Source: Nephrocerus scutellatus (lineage: Eukaryota; Arthropoda; Insecta; Diptera; Pipunculidae). Taken from it: a stretch of DNA of 64,000 nucleotides. The position numbers were made by a program, and so were the translations under genes. Of this stretch, positions 56,072 to 64,000 are shown piece after piece. The stretch lies in NCBI GenBank assembly GCA_947095585.1, contig OX352764.1, forward strand, positions 72,063,536 to 72,127,535, written 5' to 3'. Within the stretch, counting starts at the first letter, position 1; every line of letters begins with the position of its first letter. The notes below the pieces were generated by a model, which worked only from the letters and a program-made list of their open reading frames with translations, was not told the origin of the DNA and did not search any database.

Positions 56072-59000
56072 ATTGTTCTTCGCTGCCCTACTTTGGATGC
56101 AGAACGAAGAACGGACAATTATTAAGAATTCTGATAGATACCGGATCCAATAAAAATTACATAAAAGCAGACCTTGTTTCAAATCCTTTACCAAATGCAC
56201 AACCTTTTTATGCAAATTCTATAGGTGGAAATGTTAAGATTAGCCACTTTACAATGGTTAATCTATTTAGCCTAAAAGATACTGATGTTAAATTTTTTAT
56301 ACTACCCTCTCTCAAATCGTTTCATGCCATTTTAGGAAATGATAGCTTAAAAGAGCTCTCAGCAATAATTTTTACGCGGGACAGTTATATGGTCATTAAA
56401 GACAAGGTAAAAATTAGAATTAAACAACACGCTTATATGGCGGTAAACAAAATAGAGACTAAACTAGATCATTTAAATACACTTCAAAGAAACAGAATTA
56501 ACGATGTTATAAGAAATGTGCCAAACCTATTTACCGAACCTGACGAAAAACTTACCTTTACCACTGTTGTAAAAGGTGATATTCGTACAACCTCAGATAT
56601 CCCAATCTATTCAAAATATTACCCCTATCCTATGGCCCTCAAGGATGAGGTAGAACAACAGGTCAGGCAACTACTTAATGATGGCATCATTAGACCTTCA
56701 CGGTCCCCATACAATTCGCCTGTATGAATAGTGCCTAAAAAAGCCGACTCATCAAATAAGAAAAAATATAGAATGGTTATAGATTACCGCAAACTGAATG
56801 CTCTAACGATTTCGGACAAATATCCTATTCCTGAGATAAACGAGGTGTTATCTCAATTGGGTCAAAGTAAATGGTTTTCGGTCATAGACCTTAAGAGCGG
56901 ATTCCATCAAATACCGCTTAGGGAGGCAGATATTGAAAAAACGGCATTTTCTGTAAACAACGGGAAATACGAGTTTACCAGGCTGCCATTCGGCTTAAAG
57001 AATGCTCCTTCAATATTTCAAAGGGCACTTGATGATATATTACGCGAACTCATTGGAAAAATATGTTACGTTTATATAGACGATATCGTCATCTTCAGTA
57101 AAGACGAAGACACACACTTTAAGAATCTCAAAAAAATTTTCGAAACCTTAGAAAAAGCAAATTTGAAAGTTCAACTGGATAAGTGCTCATTCCTAAAAAA
57201 TGAAGTTGAATTCTTAGGATTCATTATTTCTTCAAATGGTATTAAAACCAATCCGGCGAAAGTTGTTGCAATCGCAAATTTCCCATGTCCAAAGACCCTT
57301 AAAGATCTTCGATCCTTCCTTGGACTCTCAGGTTATTATCGTCGTTTTATTAAAGGTTATGCCAGTTTGGCAAAGCCCCTAACTTCTCTTTTAAGAGGGG
57401 AAGGAGGTCGTATCTCCAAAAATGCATCTAGTAAAACAACTATCCAACTCAATGACGAGGCTCTCGAAGCATTTAACAAAGCTTAAAAATTCACTGGTTT
57501 CAAGCGATCTTTTATTAGCATACCCAGATTTTACGAAAGAGTTCTATCTTACTACAGACGCCTCCAATTACGCCATTGGAGCAGTTTTGGAACAAAATGG
57601 GAAACCTATTACATTTATTTCTCGAACATTAAATAAAACAGAGGAATCATATGCTACTAACGAGAAAGAAATGCTTGCTATTATTTGGGCATTGCATTCT
57701 CTTCGGAACTTCCTTTACGGATCACGCAAAGTAAAAATCCTCACAGATCACCAGCCTTTAACTTATGCTCTTAGCAATAAAAATAATAACGCTAAAATGA
57801 AAAGATGGAAAGCCATCTTGGAAGAATACAATCATGAAATCATCTATAAACCCGGAAAAACTAACGTCGTGGCAGACGCTTTGTCTAGACCCCCACGCGA
57901 CTCCGCTATAAATTCTCTAACAGCCACACAGCACAGTGATGAAAGCTCATCACATAATCTTATTCCTTCGGTAGAGACACCAATAAATGTATTTAGAAAC
58001 CAGCTCATCTTAAAGATAGGTAATATATCCCGACACGATTTTAAAACACCTTTCCCCAGGTTTAGGAGACATATTTTAATTGAACCATCTTACAATAAGG
58101 AAAATCTTATCGGAATTTTCAAGAGATTTCTTAACCCAACAGTCCTTAACGGAATAATGACTTCAGAGGAAGTCATGGGCTTAATCCAAGAAATATATCC
58201 ACTTTACTTTAGCAATTACAGAATTAGATTCACCAGAGTCGAAGTCGAAGATATAACGGAACAGTCTGAACAAGAGAACATTATTTTAGAAACCCATAAA
58301 AGAGCTCACCGTAATTCAAACGAGAATAGAATTCAAATTCTGGAAAGATACTATTTCCCCAAGATGAGTGCCAACATTAGAAAAATAGTTAACCAATGCA
58401 CCACCTGCAAGGAAAACAAGTATGAGAGGCGTCCCAATAATCCCGTTATAAAATCAACACCAATTCCACAGTATCCCGGCCATACTCTACATATCGACAT
58501 ATATTCCACTGAACGAAATCTCGTTCTTACGGCCCTTGATAAATTTTCCAAATTCGCACAGGCGAAACCACTAAAATCAAGAGCAATCGAGGACATAAGA
58601 CGACCTCTTAGAGACATTCTATTCTTTTACGGAGTACCGAAGTTTGTCGTAATAGACAACGAAAAATCTCTCAACTCTGCCTCCATCACTTTCATGATGC
58701 AAGATCAATTAAACATTAAAGTTTTTCAAACACCTTCCTATAAGAGTGAAGTTAATGGCCAGGTTGAAAGATTTCATTCAACCCTCTCCGAAATCATGAG
58801 ATGCCTAAAAACAGATGGCATGCATCGCTCCTTTGAGGAATTACTTGAACGATCAGTGTACGAGTATAACTCAAGTATTCACTCCACTATCAATAGGAAA
58901 CCTATCGAGATTTTCTATGGCAGAAACATATCAACCGATCCTGATCAATTCGAAAAGTGTAGACATGAGACAATTCAACGACTACGAGCAAAACAGGAAA

Positions 59001-59200
59001 AGGATTTAACATACCACAACAAAAAAAGACAACCTGAAAAAAATTACGAGGTAGGTCAAACAATTTATGTGAAACACAACAAACGTCAAGGTTCCAAGTT
59101 AACAGTTAGGTACAAGAAGGAAATCGTACAAGAAAATAAACCCTCTGTGGTCATAACAACGTCCGGAAGGACAATCCACAAAAGTAATATTCGGAACTAA
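56065..59200 (+). pseudogene. pol: pol of errantivirus F, one stop and one frameshift
   Basis: Protease, reverse transcriptase, RNase H and integrase of the element. Aspartic protease motif LIDTGSN at 56131. RT from about 56590: a TGA at 56725-56727 replaces the Trp codon normally seen after SPYNSPV. Then YRMVIDYRKLNAL, FTRLPFGLKNAPSIFQ and the YIDD active site (57071-57082). At 57481-57486 one extra base ends the frame; reading resumes in the next frame with RNase H (LTTDASNYAIGAVLEQ, TDHQPL, DALSR). Integrase has the HHCC finger (58300-58400) and catalytic D, D, E in DIY (58496), DNE (58655) and VERF (58766), spacing D-52-D-36-E. Pol ends at 59200. All other domains look intact, so the two breaks are recent or are sequence errors. 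Confidence 0.92.
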
Positions 59201-59226
59201 AAAACGTTTCTTTCATTTCCCCACAG

Positions 59227-60743
59227 ATTATTCTTCGCCATTGTCGCCTCTGCAGAAATCCAGATTTTTGATTACACAAACTCACAGATAATTGCTTTAA
59301 GCTATGGTAAAGCCAGGATTCAAAACGGGGACTTAAAAATAATCCACATCCTAGAAATAGTCCAATACGAAACATTCGTATCCGAAATAATCTCCACATT
59401 TTATAAACATGATTTCACACACCTCTCCTTATTTCCTCTCCTAAAACATGAACTTACCCAAGTCAAGAATTTAATAGATAATATAAAAATTCACAAAACG
59501 AAACGATCACTAGATTTTATCGGATCCGCTTGGAAGTGGATAGCCGGAAACCCGGATCATTCCGATTTTATTTTAATGGAAAACAATATTAATGATATAA
59601 TTAAAAATAATAACGATCAAGTTCATATAAATAAAGCTTATAGCGATAGAATTAATCAAATAACAAACATAACAAATGAAATATTAAAAGTTATAAAAAA
59701 AGATAAATCATTTGAATTAGAATTAGCATTAAGTCTACAATACAAAACTAAAATATTAAAAGAAGAATTAACAAATGTAATTTACGCTATAGAATTAGCA
59801 AAATCAAATATTGTAAGCTCACATATACTTTCCAAGTTAGAACTAAGTTTGATAATGAATAAAATTAACGAAACACATATTCCTTTTGAAAATATAGAAG
59901 AGGCTCTAAAATTCGCCGATGTCAAAATAGCATTAAACGCAAATAAATTAATATACATTGTAAGCATTCCTAAAACTGAAAATATAATTTATGAAAAATT
60001 TACTGTTAAATCAATAAAGAAAAATAATGTCATCAATAAAATAGAATTCGAAAATATTATTAGAAAAGACGATTTAATATACGGTATATTGAAAAAATGC
60101 AAAACTATAAAAGAACTATCCCTTTGTAAGAACTAATATATTAGATATAAGTAATGATAATTGTATTTCAAGATTACTTAAGAGTTTAAACGCTACATGC
60201 AGTAAAACGAATAACCATCACGTCGCGCAAGTCGAAGAAATCGCATCAGGGATCATACTACTAAACGACTTTAAAGGTATATTGGAAACAAATGAAACAA
60301 CCAAGGAACTTCAGGGAACATACATAGTCAAATTCAAGAACACCACCATTACCATAAATAATCAGAAATTTATATCAGAAGAAATAGCCAACATTAAAGC
60401 AGCACCACCACTTCTAAATTTGCTATCAGAAACATCCGAACTTGAAGAAGTTCTATCTTTAGAACTGATGAAGGAACTACATCTTAATAATACGAAACAG
60501 ATCCAGTTAATCGAAGGTGAAAAAGAAACGCTGAAAATTCTAAACCTTTCTCTCTTTGCAGTAGTTTTTCTGGTCCTAGCGGTAGTAGTCCTTTTAAAGC
60601 TAAAAATTAAGAAAGGATCGGACACCAACATCACCACCCCGCAACCGATACAAATACAGTTGCAGTCAACTTCAAATGCAATAGATCAGCCCCCGGAAGT
60701 ACTCCCACACCAAACAAGCATATTTAATATCCCGTTCTGTTAA
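59227..60743 (+). pseudogene. env: env of errantivirus F, one frameshift
   Basis: Envelope glycoprotein expressed, in the family, from a spliced mRNA. A splice-acceptor-like tract CATTTCCCCACAG ends at 59226. The frame that follows has no methionine at its start, so the start codon must come from an upstream exon. A signal-peptide-like LFFAIVASA opens the protein. A basic cleavage site KTKR (59494-59505) precedes a fusion-peptide-like segment with GSAWKWIAGNPD. The ectodomain continues to about 60136, where a frameshift moves to the frame used from about 60140 to 60743. The membrane anchor (LSLFAVVFLVLAVVVLL) is near 60545-60598, followed by a short tail. Homologous to A and B. One small indel apart, this is a full-length env. 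Confidence 0.88.
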
Positions 60744-60775
60744 TTTGCGTGGACGCAAATTTTTAAGAGGGGAAG

Positions 60776-61176
60776 AGTTAACAAACGAAACCTAATCATC
60801 ACTTTGTATCAAATAACTTTGTATCCAGCCACAAATTATCCGAACTGAATCCGCAGCAGACGTAAACATCCGCGGCAGACATAAACATTTGATGACCAAG
60901 CGTCTGGCCTTCATCCGCATCACATATGAACATTTGCTGACCAAGCGTCTGGCCTTCATCCGCAGCCCATCTGTCCACACAGTTTCTCCCACTATAAATA
61001 CTAGCTCATAAGTAATATCATTGTTCAGTTGCCTAGTTAAGCTCTTAGTATCAAGTTCAGTCGACTATTTGTAGTATTGAGTTCTATTGATTAAATAATA
61101 TAATAATACAGTTGCCTTAGTGAGAATAAAATAAAGTTATTTTTTTTAAACCAAACTTTGTAGTATAAAATCAACT
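60776..61176 (+). repeat. 3' LTR of errantivirus F
   Basis: 401 bp, preceded by the purine tract aagaggggaag. By eye it is identical to the 5' LTR except C for T near its last bases (61172 against 53990). Confidence 0.93.
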
Positions 61177-61698
61177 TGTACTCTTCTCGATCCGCGATTT
61201 AAAGCTCACTTTTTTACAGAGCAGTCAGCAGCTGAAGATGCAAAAAAAAGAGTTATTGATCTTACAGTAGCCGAAATAAATAAAGAACTATCAGCAGCAG
61301 TAGAAACCAGAGAAACACCACCAAACTCCGTAATTAACGAGAATGTCGTTAAATCAACAGCTAATAACATCTCTATTTGGGACGACATCGACTATATAAT
61401 TACAGATATACAGCCCGTGCAATCATCAAGAGCAGTAGCTATAGCAGAAGTACAAAGATACTTAAATGATAAAATCTTGCCAAGACAAGACAGCCCCAAT
61501 GAATGGTGGCGAAATCACCGTTTCGTTTACCCAAACTTAAAAAAGGTTTTTCAACAGCATTGTTGCATTATCGCCACCTCAGTTCCTTGTGAACGTATTT
61601 TTTCAAAGTCAGGAGAGTTGATATCAGACCGAAGAACTCGTCTACAACCTGATAAAGTTATGAAATTAATGTTTCTAAACGCAAATAAAAAAGAATAA
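61177..61698 (+). pseudogene. hAT transposase, C-terminal part
   Basis: Continues the frame of 52142-53593 once F and one TSD copy are removed: LLDPRFKAHF, a linker, then the hAT dimerisation domain with RYLNDKILPRQDSPNEWW, ATSVPCERIFSKSGELISDRRTRL and a stop at 61698. The conserved WW, the final catalytic glutamate region (PCERIFS) and the dimerisation helices are intact in this half. Confidence 0.9.
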
Positions 61699-62822
61699 AT
61701 AAAATATGTTTTTTCATTAAAAAAACACAAGGTCCATCTGGAACGGATCGTTTGAACCAAATTCTAATTTCAAAGAAAAAAACCTCCGCTAAAATTGGGA
61801 GTGGCCCTATTTGATGTATGAACAAATTGTTGTAGATTAGGTAAATTTTTCTCGATTTTATTGAAATAAAACAAAACAACTGCTTTATTAAAAAAGTGGA
61901 CGTGTTTGGGGGCGTATTCTAAAATTTTTTACACTTGTATCGTTCCGGGTCTAGAAAAGCTTGTATATAAAATTTCAGTTTCATAGCTTAAAATTTAAGG
62001 CCAAAAAACTGGTGACGGACGGAAAGTTATGGCTTATTCGACTCCGCTATTGATGCTAATCATAAATGCAAGCACGAGTATATATACTTTATAGGGTGTA
62101 TCTCAATTAAAAATCAAAATTAAATATCCTATCGGATCGGGTTAAAAAGAAAACCATAACAGTAAAAACACATCTGTACATCTAAAGAAATAATTGTTTT
62201 ATTATATGTGCTACCATGTGCATAATATTATTGACAACATAATTTAATATACATACATATGAAACATAAACAAATATGTATTTCAAAAAATATACATAAT
62301 ACAAGTCATAAATCATGTACTCTGAAATGTAATGTAATACCATATCTTTCTTACTATGAGAGATACCAGTATTAGTGATATTTTCGTATCGGTTAAGATA
62401 TTATAATATTAAATAACGAATATATTCATATCAGGTGATATCTACAAATATTAGTATTAACACATGCCTACATACGAATCACTTTTAGTTCCATCCAGAA
62501 GTCATCAAGTTCAGTTCGTTAAAGTTACTCATAAACTTTCCAAACAATCCAACATTCATCAAAGTCAGTTCGAGTTCAGTAAATTTAAATAAATTTAGTT
62601 CTATCAAGATTTTACACCATTCAGTGGTATCCAGAATATATAGTTAATACAGTTTAAATCAGTAGATCGTCAAATATAATTAATGTATAAATCAATAAAT
62701 AAATAAAGTTGTAATAAAATAAGTTGTTGTGAAAAAAAGAGTTAAAAAAGAAATTACACTTTTGTAGAAGAAAACACTTTTGAATAAATATATTTTTCAT
62801 TTTTAAAAATATATTTCTTTTA
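61699..62822. other. Right arm of the insert in BEL-3, non-coding
   Basis: hAT 3' flank and further AT-rich DNA. 62340-62640 has LTR-like features (CAGTTCGTTAAAGTTAC, TCAGTTCGAGTTCAGT). The hAT terminal repeat and the end of any enclosing element were not located. Confidence 0.4.
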
Positions 62823-62933
62823 AAAGTGGTATTTGACGGCTCAGCAAGGACCACCTCGAAACGATCCTTAAATGACGTATTAGCAATTGGAACAACTACT
62901 CAGCCCAAACTTATGATAACTCTTCCAAGTTAG
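62823..62933 (+). pseudogene. BEL-3 reverse transcriptase, continuation
   Basis: Reads VVFDGSARTTSKRSLNDVLAIG and ends at a TAG (62931). This is the conserved BEL RT segment that follows the HHPVIK motif, the point where BEL-3 breaks off at 51108. The rest of RT is truncated by the next element. Confidence 0.72.
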
Positions 62934-63139
62934 CCATCGGAATGAAGAAGTAATATGAGTTGAGTTGGTTGGTGAATCGCTTGGCGTACAGACGTGAGTG
63001 TGTAAATTTATACATATATCAATCATGGAAGTTAGTATTATTATTAGTTAGTATTATTCAGGGATATTGTTAATAAATTCAATAAAATACAAATTATGTG
63101 GAAAAGGAACAATCGGCGTTTAATTCATTGTTGCTAAAG
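62934..63139 (+). repeat. Probable 5' LTR of a CsRn1-type element
   Basis: About 200 bp between the BEL-3 remnant and the primer-binding site, with AATAAATTCAATAAAA near its end. No second copy is in the window, so the boundaries are uncertain. Confidence 0.4.
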
Positions 63140-63151
63140 TGGTGACCCCGA
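63140..63151 (+). promoter_or_regulatory. Primer-binding site, tRNA-Trp type
   Basis: TGGTGACCCCGA is complementary to the 3' end of tRNA-Trp, the primer used by CsRn1-clade Ty3/gypsy elements. Confidence 0.7.
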
Positions 63152-63387
63152 TAAAAGAACATACATAACCAATGTGGTATTGTTCCAAAATTTCTAACAA
63201 CGTGGTTTTAGTTTTGTTCTAGAAAAAAACTTCTATTAACGTGGCTCGATAATGTGCGGAAATATTCAAAAGTTTTTTTTGTAAATCAAATATTTTTTTT
63301 TACAAATTGATTTTAAGAACAAATCATGTGCACCACAATTCGTTTAAATAATCTACATCGAAAAATGTAAGATTTTCAATAACCTAA

Positions 63388-63660
63388 AAAGAAAATTTCT
63401 CGATTAAAAAGGCAAAAATTAACCAAAAACCACCATACAAACACATTCACAAACAACAACAACAACTCAGTCAGCGCGACACTCGGTCGCACCGTGACAC
63501 GAGAAGAGGCAGCGTCGATCGTAACAGATCAAGCAGCAGACAACAAATCTGCTGGTTTCACAGAAAGTTCGGTGTGAAAGCACGAAAGTGCGAACAGCCG
63601 TGCAATTACAGAAATTCTTCGTTCTCACAAAAGCAAAATGAGAACAACCAAAAAAAATAG
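63388..63660 (+). pseudogene. gag: gag C-terminus, CsRn1-type Ty3/gypsy
   Basis: An open frame without a start codon (63388-63657) ending at TAG 63658-63660. It has a Gln-rich part, an Arg/Ser-rich part, then CWFHRKFGVKARKCEQPC. This is a CHCC-type zinc motif typical of CsRn1-clade Gag, in place of the usual CCHC knuckle. Only about 237 bp separate it from the primer site, so most of the capsid region is deleted. The stop is preceded directly by the heptamer A AAA AAA, which would shift ribosomes into the pol frame. Confidence 0.7.
63651..63657 (+). promoter_or_regulatory. -1 frameshift heptamer A AAA AAA (gag/pol)
   Basis: Gag codons read CAA AAA AAA TAG. A -1 slip on A AAA AAA continues in exactly the frame that contains the protease methionine at 63702. 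Confidence 0.7.
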
Positions 63661-64000
63661 GTACCCCAGCTGTCTCAACGGCAGACAGTTTGGGTAACGC
63701 GATGCCTAGCCGTCTTTTTATTCGCGACCCGGACAACAACATAACCTTCCTAATTGACACTGGCGCAGAGCTCTCTGTGATTCCTCTTGACCTTGTCCCA
63801 ACAGTCAGAGCTACACCAAGCTTCACTATTTGCTCAGCCAATGGTACGCCCATAGGCACGTATGGCACAAAGTTGTTAAAAGTAAACCTCGGGCTTAGAA
63901 GACAATTTATTCAAGAGTTCACCATTGCAGCCGTAGACCGACCATTGATAGGGGCTGATTTCCTCAAGAAATTCAGATTGTTAGTTGACATTAAAAATCG
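63661..64000 (+). CDS. pol: pol start: aspartic protease, CsRn1-type, runs off the window
   Basis: Open in the -1 frame from the heptamer through the right edge of the window. SRLFIRDPDNNITFLIDTGAELSVIP (63705-63785) holds the protease active site DTG. ICSANGTPIGTYGTKLLKVNLGLRRQF and PLIGADFLKKFRLLVD follow, the flap and second half conserved in CsRn1-clade proteases. No break is visible in this part. RT, RNase H and integrase would lie beyond 64000. Confidence 0.85.

Larger units (their letters stand above)
53594..61176 (+). mobile_element. Errantivirus F, young full-length insertion in the hAT gene
   Basis: 7583 bp. The LTRs (AGTTAAC...AACT) are both 401 bp and differ at one base. TSD TGTA at 53590-53593 and 61177-61180. 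It has a tRNA-Lys primer site, gag, pol by -1 frameshift, a spliced env and a polypurine tract. Despite its youth, pol has one stop and one frameshift and env one frameshift, so the copy itself looks defective (or the sequence has errors). Related to A and B by gag, env and LTR ends but a different family. Confidence 0.95.

Overview
The window reads as a transposon graveyard from an insect genome, most likely a fly. The sequence is AT-rich. The recognisable coding matter consists of errantivirus-type Ty3/gypsy elements with env, mdg1-like and CsRn1-like Ty3/gypsy elements, BEL/Pao, hAT, PIF/Harbinger, Tc1/mariner, Helitron and LINE sequences, a mixture familiar from Diptera. I found no convincing single-copy host gene, tRNA, rRNA or CRISPR. 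The species assignment is inference.

Layout. 1-1476: 3' end of an errantivirus (env plus LTR), called A. 1810-2246: PIF/Harbinger remnant, which abuts a Ty3/gypsy element with both LTRs, called C (2247-8459, TSD GAGT). 9.5-11.0 kb: Helitron N-terminal remnant, followed by an LTR-like block. 13.9-17.8 kb: probable DNA transposon with subterminal inverted repeats and a MADF-like gene, which is split by a 5'-truncated LINE with an 11-bp TSD. 18.5-29.6 kb: degraded errantivirus B of the same family as A (TSD TATA). B carries a MITE in its 5' LTR and a 7.4-kb BEL element (BEL-1, TSD ATCTT) in its leader. 30.3-32.1 kb: deleted Tc1/mariner, then a Harbinger transposase. 32.5-34.2 kb: deleted BEL element (BEL-2, TSD CAGTG). 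37.4-39.1 kb: second Harbinger with a Myb/SANT partner gene. 39.3-44.5 kb: 297/17.6-like errantivirus pieces, including a 2.5-kb deletion derivative D (TSD TGTA). 45.1-47.4 kb: a block bounded by ends of the same family as the MITE and filled with satellite-like arrays. 47.8-62.9 kb: BEL-3, whose reverse transcriptase is split by about 11.7 kb containing a hAT transposon, itself split by a young 7.58-kb errantivirus F (TSD TGTA, LTRs differing at one base). 63.1-64.0 kb: 5' part of a CsRn1-clade Ty3/gypsy element that runs off the window.

Insertion order can be read from the nesting: BEL-3 before hAT before F, and B before BEL-1 and the MITE. Primer-binding sites support the assignments: tRNA-Lys for F, tRNA-Ser for D, tRNA-Arg for C, tRNA-Gln for BEL-1 and tRNA-Trp for the CsRn1-type element. 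F and the CsRn1-type element both keep canonical -1 frameshift heptamers at the gag/pol junction. F nevertheless carries a nonsense codon and two frameshifts.

The most interesting candidate is a small hydrophobic protein encoded inside the LTRs of two different BEL elements (19668-19885 and 26263-26400 in BEL-1; 33747-33884 in BEL-2). The two proteins align without gaps over 45 residues, and the conserved residues are encoded with several synonymous codon differences. Both ORFs lie just downstream of a TATA box, so each would be among the first ORFs on the genomic transcript. I do not recognise this protein from any described BEL gene set.
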